64,000 nt of DNA, taken from contig NW_024037060.1 in NCBI RefSeq assembly GCF_015706575.1, positions 2,253,983-2,317,982 of the forward strand, given 5' to 3'. Numbering within the stretch: the first letter of the stretch is position 1; every line of letters starts with the position of its first letter. Origin of the DNA: Patiria miniata. Lineage: Eukaryota; Echinodermata; Asteroidea; Valvatida; Asterinidae. Below the pieces are notes generated by a model. It made no database searches. It had not been told where the DNA came from and saw only the letters and a program-made list of their open reading frames with translations. Shown one piece after another: positions 19,401 to 26,481 of the stretch. Both the position numbers and the translations under genes were made by a program.

Positions 19401-21758
19401 CACAAACTCTCAATTCAAGTCCTAAGCTATTCAAACAAACTGAGTCAAAAGAAATCCTTTGTTCAACTCTTGCTGCTTGAGAACAGACTTTTGCAAGACT
19501 TGTGATTTACTTCCGACTGGACTTGTGGCGAACTAAGATTTGGGAGCACAATATCTGAATTCTGAGGGGAGGCTGATGTACAAAAGTAAAAATATTTCTA
19601 TTCTCCAAGCTGCAATGCCGGTACCCATTTATTCTTGTGGGTGGGGAGAGAGGCTAGTGGGGATAAAGTGGCTTGCCTACAGACACAACATATGACCAGC
19701 AACTGGATTTGAAACCCCTGACACTCTGATTACGAGTCACAAATCATATATTTTTTTTAATGCCGCTAAAGCTACAAGAGGAAATACTTGTGGGTGCAGT
19801 TTATGCAACATGTGAGTAATGCAAACCAAGTCAGCAAATTTTGAGCAAAATGTTAACGTTGGGTCAAACGCTGTGATTCATTTGAGCAAAGGGAATTTAC
19901 TTGTTAGAGAAAATCAGTTAGAGGTTTCAGATCCCCACCCCTATAGACTTACCCCCTGAGCCCTGCCTACACAAAGGTCAACAGTTAAAGGAATCAAGGG
20001 ACACTATTGGGTTAAAGTCCCCTGGGGAAGACAAGCTGTATTACGAGATTAATTCATATAGTGACATGCATTGGCAGACAACATGGGGTCATGAGAACTT
20101 TTTGAAGATTCCTTGTCTCTAAAACGTTTTCCATAGATTCAGCTACTTCAGCAGATTAACGTTCTTTGCAATTTTTTTTTTAACTGAGCAAAAGCAGCTG
20201 AGAGCTACTCACAAGCAAGAAGGATCAAAAGAAAAAAGTTATTTCTGTTTTAAGGTGTACCATGAGATTCTGAGTGTTCCATTGGGGACTTCATGACATG
20301 GCCTTCTTTTGAACAACATTTTTACTCTAAATGTCTTGAAATGTCCAGTGTGAAACTATGAGATCAGACAAATATCAAGTTTAATGAAAAGCAAACTACT
20401 AAGAATATGTAGAGCAAAGTCTTCGGGCATTTTTTTTTCATATTTGTAAAAGAAAAAAATGACTAGATGGTATTATGGAATGATTTATAACAAGTATGAG
20501 AGTGCTATAATGAATCAGCAACATGTACGGTTTGGAAAACCCCCAGGAAATCAGGGTTTGGTGTTGAGAGCTTCTAGGGTCCCGGTCCCCAGGAGTTCTA
20601 GAGCAAAAGGCAAGGTGGGGGAGGGGGAGTTCCTGCCTCCTTCTGGTCCCCTAGGCAATCAATCTCTCTCACCCCCCCCCCCACCTCCCCATATACACTA
20701 TCCCCTCCCCGACCCGGTTTTAACCAAAACCCAACGTGGTAATCTTTCAAGGAAATGCCCGCATACATGAAACGGAAGTGGTGAGGGCTAACATTCCACA
20801 TTCGCAAACTGCAGTGCAGATCCAATCAAAATCTACCCCGGGATCAGAAAGTTGTGGCTACTCCCTGAGTTAAGGAATCTTTCAAAGTTTGCTTCTTACA
20901 AGTTGCACAAGTAGCATGCAAACATGAATTCTTAAAATAAAAAAAAATATTTGAAATCGATTTTATTTGTGACTGGGCAACAAATGTCAGTCTGACTCTG
21001 TTAGTTTTTTGCTTTTTCGCATATATTTGCAAAAAAAATATCTTTTTCTTACCTTTTGTGAGCTGTAAATGTCAATTCTACGTTTTGTTGCCCTAGCGAT
21101 CTTACTGCTCTTCTATGCTGTTGATGTACTGCATCTAAGTTGTAATTTAACATCTCATAGTGCCGGATGAAGGGACTCAACGTTGGAGCTAGAGACAAAA
21201 AAAATAACATCAATAATAGAAGGCAAAAACATAAAATGTTGTTTGATTTTTCATCTACAGGTATTTTTAAGTGCAAGCTCTCATGCCCAAAGAAGTTTCA
21301 AATTCAGTTTAAAAAAAAAAAACTTTCAGTTTCAGAGAAAATAAAGTGTGGTGGAAAGAATGTCGCATCCTGATGCCACTTTCTTCATGAATTCGCTTGG
21401 CCATTCCATTGCAAAAATGTTGAAAAGACTTGAAAGTTGAATCTGCGTTAGAAAATACTTTCGACTCTCCAAAGACATTGTAGTTTGTACACAACCAAAG
21501 TCGGCGTCTGATTATTTCCATTGTGGCTTCATTGAGACTCGGCTTCTTTTTAAAAAAAAAATGTGATGTTGTTGATGTGACAGTGTCCGGAAATTGGGCT
21601 AGGCCACACGGCAACACAAATGAAAACAATCGTGAACATTGTTATTTTAAACAAACTTTAAATCTAACACTGACGCTGACTTTATTGTTACCTTTTGAAG
21701 CACCCGATTTCCATGATGTGACAAGAATTATTGCTAAAATGATCTTCGCTGAAGACAT
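1184..21758 (-). CDS. ADAM10: ADAM10-type disintegrin and metalloprotease (15 exons)
   Basis: This is the membrane alpha-secretase/Notch sheddase family: a type I membrane zinc protease that cuts ectodomains near the membrane. Coding exons (high to low coordinate): 21692-21758, 21053-21188, 17012-17130, 12893-13158, 12107-12204, 10822-10948, 10237-10411, 9979-10136, 8829-9012, 7947-8106, about 7027-7167, 4955-5033, 4267-4360, 2733-2959, 1184-1441. All junctions keep frame, giving about 762 residues (human ADAM10 has 748). Visible parts are a signal peptide (1-20), the prodomain block IRHYEMLNYN, cysteine switch SSGCG (Cys168), furin site RHKR (205-208), zinc site HEIGHSFGSNHD (373-384), Met-turn NYLM, a disintegrin-like domain, a cysteine-rich domain ending in GSPCDDYMGYCDVF, a transmembrane helix near 680-703 and a basic tail of about 60 residues. 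These order and spacing features separate it from ADAM17. The only weak joint is the exon 11 donor. All key catalytic residues are present, so the gene looks intact. Confidence 0.95.
1442..2732. other. ADAM10 intron 14
   Basis: No exon signal. It holds the foldback element at 1722-2071 and a dispersed AT-rich repeat near 2545-2698, whose relative lies at 13965-14080. Both of these carry GGAACAC and CTTTAAAT after an AAACTAAAAAA stretch. Confidence 0.6.
1722..2071. repeat. Foldback element (long imperfect inverted repeat)
   Basis: The left arm has ATATGTGCTTGG, AACAAGTAC, CTCAGGGGGC and CCCAAACGACATCCACATA in that order from 1730. The right arm carries the reverse complements of the same words in mirror order down from 2065. 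The arms are over 100 bp with scattered mismatches around a centre near 1900-1950. This is a non-autonomous foldback/MITE structure in an ADAM10 intron. No clear target-site duplication was found and the family is unknown. Confidence 0.8.
2733..2959 (-). CDS. ADAM10: ADAM10 exon 14 (cysteine-rich domain end)
   Basis: Acceptor ACCATCCAG, donor CAAG|GTAAGG. Residues 602-677 contain HGSPCDDYMGYCDVF and CRLANEDGPLAG, aligning with PGSPCNDFRGYCDVF and CRLVDADGPLAR of human ADAM10, just before the membrane. Confidence 0.97.
3347..4008. mobile_element. Tc1/mariner-type MITE (TA target)
   Basis: The ends are CAGGATGAGT and ACTCACTCTG, inside inverted repeats of about 120 bp sharing AAAGCGGAACCCAAACCCC, ACATAATAATGA and GAAAGCCAATTTCA. 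TA stands on both sides (3345-3346, 4009-4010), and the flanks join to rebuild the tRNA-related repeat. There is no transposase ORF, so it is non-autonomous. Superfamily is inferred from the TA duplication and CAG ends. Confidence 0.85.
4084..4157 (+). tRNA. tRNA-Ala-like sequence (repeat-borne, probably pseudogene)
   Basis: It folds as a cloverleaf: acceptor GGCTGGA/TCCAGTC, D arm GCTC/GAGC, anticodon arm CCGGA/TCCGG with loop ACGGCAA (anticodon GGC). The T stem ACAGG/CCCGC has two mismatches and U33 is replaced by C. It belongs to a dispersed repeat, so it is most likely not a working tRNA gene. Confidence 0.6.
4267..4360 (-). CDS. ADAM10: ADAM10 exon 13 (cysteine-rich domain)
   Basis: Acceptor GATTTGCAG, donor ATAG|GTAAAG. 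It encodes CSESVCIISNLEECQC and EKCQVCCQNI, aligning with human SICEKYGLEECTC and ELCHVCCMKK. 94 nt, exits in phase 1. Confidence 0.95.
4361..4954. other. ADAM10 intron 12
   Basis: No exon signal. 4584-4620 has CTGACGATGACTAGAGCAGC followed by TAGTTGAAACGTTG, where CTAG/CTAG could pair. The word ACAAGTTCTTTT-AGAACT occurs twice (about 4630, 4709). Confidence 0.5.
4955..5033 (-). CDS. ADAM10: ADAM10 exon 12 (disintegrin/Cys-rich)
   Basis: Encodes YICGTGAAKPDRTTC and GGRKFCRSG, aligning with human ALCPASDPKPNFTDC and HTQVCINGQ with equal Cys spacing. Donor GGG|GTGAGT. The acceptor is a tandem GGCAGCAG, so one residue may come and go by NAGNAG splicing (end 5033 or 5030). Confidence 0.85.
5272..6790. 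repeat. CACAAGTCC-type minisatellite, split by an insertion
   Basis: CACAAGTCC-like 9-10 bp units fill about 5272-5429 and about 6496-6785, with interruptions. The two blocks were one array before the element at 5430-6495 entered. A few more such words occur at about 19370-19430. Confidence 0.85.
5430..6495. mobile_element. hAT-like non-autonomous element
   Basis: Terminal inverted repeats CAGGGGTGTGATT and AATCACACCCCTG, length 1066 bp. The flanks share CAAGTC (6 bp) on each side; because the target is an array of that word, the true duplication length is unclear. CAGGGGTG ends are typical of hAT elements. Inside are an ACATGT run (about 5485-5530) and several short ORFs with no resemblance to a transposase. 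Confidence 0.8.
6791..7026. other. End of ADAM10 intron 11
   Basis: Between the minisatellite and exon 11. Only ordinary non-coding sequence is seen, apart from the donor ambiguity discussed at exon 11. Confidence 0.4.
7027..7167 (-). CDS. ADAM10: ADAM10 exon 11 (disintegrin-like, donor uncertain)
   Basis: The acceptor is CTCTTTAG at 7168-7169, giving CSSQQGNCCDRETC (human CSPSQGPCCTAQC). The downstream exon requires an exit in phase 2. Two sites in the right phase are visible: a GT donor at 7025-7026 (coding end 7027, used here) and a GC donor at 7049-7050 (coding end 7051, eight residues shorter and closer to the human Cys spacing). Neither is a strong donor. Confidence 0.75.
7459..7561. 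repeat. Hairpin / foldback of about 100 bp
   Basis: GATAGTCGAT, AGCTCCC and GGTATTGGAAGT on the left are mirrored by ACTTCCAATACC, GGGAGCT and ATCGACTATC on the right, with a loop of about 25 bp. A MITE-like foldback in ADAM10 intron 10; family unknown. Confidence 0.85.
7947..8106 (-). CDS. ADAM10: ADAM10 exon 10 (disintegrin-like domain)
   Basis: Acceptor ATTTGTAG, donor GCAG|GTAGGT. Residues 444-496 contain LCGNEVVEDGEMCDCGF and CDDPCC, the disintegrin start (human CGNGMVEQGEECDCGY, CKDECC). Confidence 0.95.
8107..8828. other. ADAM10 intron 9
   Basis: AT-rich intron; nothing further seen in it. Confidence 0.5.
8829..9012 (-). CDS. ADAM10: ADAM10 exon 9 (third zinc His, Met-turn)
   Basis: Acceptor TTGGCAG, donor CGTGT|GTGAGT. 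Residues 383-444 start with the HD that completes the zinc motif, then NYLMFAYATSG (Met-turn, Met402) and FSTCSIREI. Human: NYIMYARATSG and FSLCSIRNI. Exits in phase 1 inside NCFVS. Confidence 0.96.
9013..9978. other. ADAM10 intron 8
   Basis: Non-coding; a C13 run followed by A9 at about 9672-9694. Short ORFs here show no family likeness. Confidence 0.5.
9979..10136 (-). CDS. ADAM10: ADAM10 exon 8 (zinc-binding site)
   Basis: Acceptor CGTCTTCAG, donor CCAAT|GTAAGA. Residues 330-382 hold LNTGIVTTNNYG, VPPLMSHNTFAHE and most of the zinc motif HEIGHSFGSN (His373, Glu374, His377). The intron falls just before the third zinc ligand, His383, the first codon of exon 9. Confidence 0.97.
10237..10411 (-). 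CDS. ADAM10: ADAM10 exon 7 (protease domain)
   Basis: Acceptor ATTCTTCAG, donor GTAG|GTGAGT. Residues 272-329 include NPNLGVEKYLDL, YCLAYTFTNRDF and GILGLAWIA, among the best conserved ADAM10 signatures (PNIGVEKFLEL, YCLAYVFTDRDF, GVLGLAWVG). Confidence 0.97.
10822..10948 (-). CDS. ADAM10: ADAM10 exon 6 (protease domain)
   Basis: Acceptor TGAACAG, donor CAGG|GTAATG. Residues 229-271 read FGESKQAVVQQIGEHV and AIYSRTDF, aligning with YGTREAVIAQISSHV and TIYQTTDF in human ADAM10. Entry phase 2, exit phase 0. Confidence 0.95.
10975..11345. repeat. Long inverted repeat in ADAM10 intron 5
   Basis: The left arm (about 11030-11165) has CATGGCATTTGGCACACA, then TCATGA and AGATTTGTCCTTT. The right arm (about 11190-11330) has the reverse complements AAAGGACAAATCT, TCATGA and TGTGTGCCAAATGCCATG. 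The arms are 110-130 bp and imperfect, around a centre with GGCGGCC. Weaker pairing extends further out (GATAGG/CCTATC). In pre-mRNA it would form a long hairpin. Confidence 0.8.
11740..12085. repeat. Short repeated word CAGGATTGAGG
   Basis: GCAGGATTGAGG occurs at about 11774, 12009 and 12060, each time after GGATTAT or GGATTTT. A decayed local repeat within ADAM10 intron 5, overlapping a chance ORF. Confidence 0.5.
12107..12204 (-). CDS. ADAM10: ADAM10 exon 5 (furin site, protease start)
   Basis: Acceptor TCTCCTAG, donor AAAAG|GTATGC. Residues 197-229 hold RHKR, a furin/proprotein-convertase site (205-208), then CTLYIQTDIEFYK, which aligns with CQLYIQTDHLFFK at the start of the human protease domain. 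Confidence 0.95.
12205..12892. other. ADAM10 intron 4
   Basis: Non-coding; nothing further seen in it. Confidence 0.5.
12893..13158 (-). CDS. ADAM10: ADAM10 exon 4 (prodomain, cysteine switch)
   Basis: Acceptor TTCTGTAG, donor ACAT|GTAAGT. Residues 108-196 contain GEEGSYCHGSITDGLF, HSVIYEAKDLDY and the cysteine-switch region SSGCGMVSEM (Cys168), which holds the enzyme inactive in this family. The end of the exon is a Lys/Glu-rich stretch (about 173-195: KRMEEKMKEMQKEEQKQEE), likely a charged helix. Human ADAM10 has a less regular sequence there. Confidence 0.95.
13351..13790. mobile_element. hAT-type MITE with 8-bp target duplication
   Basis: GTTATGAG stands at 13343-13350 and again at 13791-13798. 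The element starts TAGGGGTGTGCA and ends TGCACAGCCCTACATGTA, so the inverted repeat is offset by six bases on the right. 440 bp, no transposase. An exact 8-bp duplication plus TAGGGNTGTGCA ends fits hAT. Confidence 0.85.
13799..16291. other. ADAM10 intron 3, middle part
   Basis: No exon signal in 2.5 kb. 13965-14080 is related to 2545-2698. About 14265-14315 (CATTTCACGGCCGCTGG) resembles 4190-4225 just after the tRNA-like repeat, suggesting a shared repeat tail. The rest is AT-rich unique sequence. Confidence 0.5.
16296..16810. mobile_element. piggyBac-type MITE, copy A (TTAA target)
   Basis: TTAA on both sides (16292-16295, 16811-16814). Ends AGGGAATATACATCATTTGC and the mirror of AGGGAATATACAACATTTGC, one mismatch in 20. 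515 bp, no ORF. A perfect 28-bp palindrome with core CGCTGATCGGCCGATCAGCG lies at about 16624-16651, and CTGGTTCCCTGAC is mirrored by GTCAGGGAACCAG. Copy B is at 40242-40740 in the other orientation. TTAA use suggests piggyBac. Confidence 0.88.
17012..17130 (-). CDS. ADAM10: ADAM10 exon 3 (prodomain)
   Basis: Acceptor TTATTGCAG, donor GCAG|GTAAGA. It encodes residues 68-107 with FHLRLRRDTSVF, matching the ADAM10 prodomain block FNLRMKRDTSLF. It exits in phase 1, rebuilding the Gly of GEEGSYCHGS with exon 4. Confidence 0.95.
17670..18664. repeat. 145-bp tandem array, six units, with CA/CACC tail
   Basis: TGTGACC recurs at 17694, 17839, 17984, 18129, 18281 and 18426, a 145-bp period with one 7-bp longer step. 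Each unit has TGACCTTGACC-type words, a CCCCAAATGCAA word, ACCAAATTT, TATGTAAAGTA and TTATC-CGCTGACAAAATTT. The array ends in a CACACA/CACCCACC run (about 18559-18614), then GGACAAGGCGGAAAC and CTTCGGCTTCGCCGCGGGG. This layout is familiar to me from marine invertebrate genomes, where it is dispersed. It lies in ADAM10 intron 2. Confidence 0.93.
18665..21052. other. ADAM10 intron 2, 5' part
   Basis: No exon or element recognised in 2.4 kb. A pyrimidine/purine-rich stretch with a C10 run lies at about 20610-20715. Confidence 0.5.
21053..21188 (-). CDS. ADAM10: ADAM10 exon 2 (prodomain start)
   Basis: Flanked by a TCTAG acceptor and an AAAAG|GTAAGA donor. It encodes residues 23-68, including IRHYEMLNYNLDAVHQQH and RRAVRS. 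Human ADAM10 has IRHYEGLSYNVDSLHQKH and RAKRAVS at the same place. Entry phase 1, exit phase 2. Confidence 0.95.
21692..21758 (-). CDS. ADAM10: ADAM10 exon 1 (start and signal peptide)
   Basis: ATG at 21756-21758 opens a 22-residue exon with a hydrophobic core (ILAIILV), a good secretion signal. It ends AAAAG before GTAACA, phase 1. The next exon supplies the rest of an Ala codon, giving ASK-APTLSPFIRHY, which aligns with the mature N-terminus of ADAM10 proteins. The phase match supports the start. Confidence 0.85.
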
Positions 21759-21860
21759 GATTCTTAGATTTTGCAGATAAATGCGTCCACTGTGTAAATA
21801 TGTAAAAGCACCGACTCGCGGATTTCATGGATTTTCACGTACCAGTGGTCGCCAGATAGA

Positions 21861-21997
21861 TAGTATCGATACCTTATTACAATCGTGCTGTATTCTAGTG
21901 TCGATTTTACACAGTGCATACTGCAGATGTAAAATAAAATCAGTACCACATTTTAATAGAGTCGACACAATTTGGCCACCCACCGGTATCGATACTA
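21861..21997. repeat. Inverted repeat upstream of ADAM10
   Basis: TAGTATCGATACC (21861-21873) is exactly mirrored by GGTATCGATACTA (21985-21997), 111 bp apart, about 100 bp upstream of the ADAM10 ATG. It could be a small foldback element or a promoter structure. Confidence 0.6.
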
Positions 21998-24900
21998 TAG
22001 AAAGTGACACATCTAATAATTTAAATAACAAAGGTAAAGGAAAACGCCCCGCGACCTTTTGGGAGGTAGTCAGACTACTTTGTATTGTTTGCATTTTTGC
22101 GTGGGTGTGTTTGAAATGAAGTGCAGGAGCCAGACTCACAAACAAAAAAACTTTTCCGATATCGATCTGGACTTTACGATTTTCTCCTGAGTTTTTAGAA
22201 GCTTCTAATAAAATTATGAGTTTCTGTTTTTAGGGTTTTAGAGGATGTAGGCCTATATTTTGACAGGTTCTAAATTGTATACTCATTGTTTATTGTTTTT
22301 TTTTTGGGGGGGGGGTTGGGGGGGGGGGTATTTATTTTTAAATTTTTTGATGAGTTACTCGTTTTATTTGATTAACAATTCATTACTTTTTGTTGCATAG
22401 GCCTGAGGTTGGGGTAATATTTTTGACTTGAGATTTTTTTTAGTAGATTCAAAAGATAAGTGAATTTAATTCTGTTTGTGATGCGTACTATACAGGCCTA
22501 TGCCATGATTATGACGGAGCTCTAATCTACTCATAGAGCAAGGATCTGTTCCTTGGTCTATGGTCCAATTCATCATGAATTGTGTACATTGTTTTACTGC
22601 TTCCGAAATTCCGACCATTGGAAAGATTTACAAAAGCTCTTCAAGTGTAGGCTTACAGAGGGTTGGGTGTGTGTTTTTTTGTAATGGATACCTCCATGAT
22701 ACGATCATAGCTGCCTATACGAGGTCGGGTTCAACGTTGATCGTCATTCCTTATGTAGAATCTTCGATCAGCCATTGTAGGCGCCCGTTTCATCAGGGGG
22801 CTGGAACTATTCCAGAACCCGGCCGGGCGCCAAGTAGCGCGACTTGCCGGGGTCGACCCCGTTCCTGGACTTCAGTGCACATCTCAGTACCGTTCCATGA
22901 TGATAGCAGAGCCAACATTAGTTGGAACGGTTCAAAGTAAGTGTTCCCACCGGAACAATTATATAAAGTTGAGCTAAGCTCATCATTTGGGAGTTGGGAC
23001 TATGGTCAATAGTTGGGGCATACTAACATGGTGGAGCTAGTCGTTCCGAACGACGTGGCAACAACCATAATGTGTGCCCGGCAGAAGGCATTATGCGTAA
23101 TCAACTTGGTTATATGCAGAACACTGCCTCTATTTTAATGAAATCTAAACGTTCAATCCGTCGGAAATTAGCACAAGTTGTTCCAAAAATTATGATTCAT
23201 AAGTGTGACAAATTTCAAATTCGTACGATTTTTGATACGTGTGGGAGAACATTGGATTCATAATACGCGTGGGAAGCATTGGAGCCTTCCAATCCAATTT
23301 TCTTGAAAGCGATTTTCGCGTCAGAACGCTCCGGGCACCCGACCTGTTGATCTTTGTAGCAGACATACGTTTTGGCTTCTATTTACCCTCTGTTTTTTTC
23401 TCTGGATATTTATTGGAATATTAAGCATCAAGATGGTAAGACTATACGGTATATTAAAAAAAAAATCTTCTTCATACATCAATTTAAATACTCTGTGGTT
23501 TGTTTGAAAAATGTATATATAAGTCGTGTGTAAAATGCAAAAACTTGTTTTGATGTGTTGAATCACATTTCTCCAGGATGATCTGACCGATGACTTTCTT
23601 CTTATACTTAATGCAATGGGTTCCGATCCGTTTTAGTAATGTTCTTGTTATGAACACATACGGGACTTTAAGGTTGTAGAAGGTAGTGGGTCCCAGGATA
23701 CAAGAAATGTGGGAGGCCAGCCTCAAATTCATGCAATTGAACAAGAACTATAACTGTTACTTCAATAACATTTAGTATGGAAACATTGTGAACAATTTCA
23801 GAGCCATGACATTTAGCCTGTGGTCCGATTTTTTTTTTTACAGATGTTCTCCGATTTTATTCTTTTAATTTTATGTATATATGTTTTACAACCTCTACCA
23901 TATGGTAACACCTTCCCCGCTGAAAAGAAAACTGGGCCACATTTTTAGAAGAATCAAAAACCTTTCCATTTTGCTTCCTTTGGACAAAGATCTGGATAAC
24001 TACCAGTGGATTACCGGACTTCACATTTTGGCCCTGCAGCTTATAGTGCGTTCTCAAATTGTAGAAACTTTATCCCGTGATACCATAAAGGAAAAAATAG
24101 GCGAGCGTTTTGTGGGAAGCCCTCAAAATGTGGGAGGCCCTGGGCCCGGGCCCAGTCTGCCCCAGCGTTCAAGTTAGTCCACTACTGTCAGACCTGCCCA
24201 AACATGTTGAACATAACAATCACTTTAAAAACCTCAGAAATCGATTCAATACCCCAGAAAACCATCATTTTGACACCTACCGGTATATGATCAAAATCAG
24301 TTCATAAGTTACTTTAATTATGGCATGGCAGCCATCTTGGAAATATGCAAATTAGGACATCGTGGGACTTTTTCCCGCTGCTGACGTCAACATTCTTTAG
24401 TAAGATGTCCTATAAGGATAACATCATTTTAAAAAATTTTGTTTTATGGGGTGCTGGGAACCCATTTTCCTGAAAAATAGAAATCTAAACTTCGCATGGA
24501 AACACTGATCACATAATAAAATAACAGACTATATGAAACTTTATTTTCTTTTTTTGATGAGTTCTTTATTGGAAAATGTTCACCTTATTAAATCCGGACA
24601 AACGCATAACTCAAGTCGTGTTATAGTAAATAACAAAATATTCATCAGTCAGTTATTTGAATACACCACAATTATATACAACAACCCTGCGTAAGAATAG
24701 CTCGTGGTTTCTAGCTGTATATTATACATATTTACTGTATATATGTGTCAAGTCAACTATACGATAGAACAAAAATCTGAAGACGATCTCGCCAATTTGT
24801 GTATCGCTCAACTAATCTACAAAAATAGTATCTTTATCTGAATAGAACGTGTACGTCAACGAAACACTGGGTATTATTTTCATTATATATTTTATTTACT

Positions 24901-25326
24901 TTTTAGCTGTTAGATCAATTAAACTGAAAGAGAGCCCACTTTTTTTTGCATCGGATGTTGTCAAAAACTGATTCTAATTATGAATATCGATAATTATAAG
25001 AGAATGCTTTAATGTAAATGTTTATTTTATAATACAAGGCTTTCAAATGTGTCCACACAGAGCGATCTTTACCCTTCTTATATTTACATTATTTGTCGGG
25101 ATACCTGTCTTATACAAATCTACTAATTTACAAAATACAATTGCTGAAGCGGACTCATCAGTTATATTTACAAGTTTGTACACACATTTGATGCAGTTGG
25201 ACAGAATACAAGATAAAATTCTCAATAGTAGCAATTTTATTGCCACCTGGTGTGCGAAACATCACCACGAACACAACAAAAAGGAAAATATTAGCCTAAG
25301 AAGTATAAGTTGATTATAAGTCATGT

Positions 25327-25332
25327 TTTATT
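25327..25332 (-). promoter_or_regulatory. Possible poly(A) signal of the aminotransferase gene
   Basis: First AATAAA on the minus strand after the stop, about 600 nt downstream. More AATAAA words follow near 25235 and 25024. No direct evidence of use. Confidence 0.35.
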
Positions 25333-25932
25333 TCTTAGTATCCCTGTGGCAAGAAAGTAATTCACAAATTGTATTTCATTGGCTAAGATGCAACAAGACC
25401 CCAAATCCAAATTTAATTCACAAGAAATATCACTAATTTCCATCATTTTCCATCCAAACTTTTCATTCCCAGAAAACTTCCGTTGAATACTTTTTAAGAT
25501 CATCTGTAGTCGAAATCTATCATCTGAATTCTTAAATTACTTTAAACAGTCTTCACTCACTTACCAGAGAATAGTAAATATAAACAAACACGCAGTCAGT
25601 TATTGACCAGAACGGATTTACTGTTGAAGTACTGAGAGTAAAATAAGTTAGAAGTATTGAAAGCATGCAATATCACCAAATGTTACAGCTGAATTATGAC
25701 TTATGTATATATATATTTATACAAATACAAAGAGATTAATATTGCGGTGCAACTGTTTCCCAAAATGTTAATGTGACTATACACTTAAGTAGGAATTAGT
25801 CCCTCCTCCTTTAAAGTGAATTTTTTAGGCTCAACTTACGAAGTCATGTTTCAGTTCTAAACCAGAAAAACACATGTCCACTGTGATGCGTGAAAATACT
25901 TCATCGGTTTTACCGTCTCGTATCATGCGCTG

Positions 25933-26481
25933 TCAAACGGCGTTCACGTATGGAAATTCCTCCCTATCGCTGGTGTAACCACTTTCGTTCGAGAAGGCAC
26001 GACATAGAGACGGATGCCTGGATCTGGGCTTTTCACCTGGTTCGAATTCCCCACCGTGACCCAGTTTGATGAAGTCGTAAGTGGAAGTGAGATTCCCCGT
26101 ATACATCTCCATGTCGCCGTTGAAACTGAACGGGTCTGACGCGGCGTCGTCCCCGGGCACCACCGCCACATCTTCGCTGCCAGCGAGGAAACTCTCGGAG
26201 TAACCGTACTGGGGCAGCTCCTGATACGGAACGGTGGCGGCATCCTCTTGGTCCATTTCCGGGACCAGAGACTCCTCGTAACCGCCCATGACTTCCTCAG
26301 ACTCAGTCTCCAAGAAGCCATCGTCGATCACGAAGAAGTAGCCGCCCTTCAGGGTCAGTTGGAACTGCTGCTGCCAGGCATCGTTCAGGCAGACGGCCGC
26401 CTCGCGCGGCTGGACGAACCAGAGGAAATCTTGGTAAGGTTCGCTGAGTTGGACCTCGGGATCTTGTAGAGCGTCAAACAC
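25933..26481 (-). CDS. Class V aminotransferase exon 15 (extension and stop)
   Basis: Acceptor CTATGTAG. 182 codons to the stop at 25933-25935. Starts FDALQDPEVQLSEPYQDFLW with FVQPREAA, then a long acidic, probably disordered part (EVMGGYEESLVPEMDQED) and the tail GYTSDREEFPYVNAV, rich in Ser/Tyr. I know no domain for the acidic part. Confidence 0.92.
   Translation of the reverse strand: MFDALQDPEVQLSEPYQDFLWFVQPREAAVCLNDAWQQQFQLTLKGGYFFVIDDGFLETESEEVMGGYEESLVPEMDQEDAATVPYQELPQYGYSESFLAGSEDVAVVPGDDAASDPFSFNGDMEMYTGNLTSTYDFIKLGHGGEFEPGEKPRSRHPSLCRAFSNESGYTSDREEFPYVNAV

Larger units (their letters stand above)
21759..25932. other. Intergenic: ADAM10 5' flank and 3' flank of the next gene
   Basis: No recognised gene in 4.2 kb. 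21861-21997 has a 13-bp perfect inverted repeat. G-runs lie at 22300-22330. A short GC-rich stretch is at 22795-22865. The ORFs here lack family likeness. ADAM10 transcription should start in the first part and the second gene should end in the last. Confidence 0.55.

Noticed and set aside
22560-22940. 126-codon ORF between the two genes
   Set aside because: No family likeness and a GC-rich end that reads as low-information sequence; no supporting splice or promoter signals.
26248-26469. Plus-strand ORF opposite the last aminotransferase exon
   Set aside because: Shadow of a real, phase-checked coding exon.
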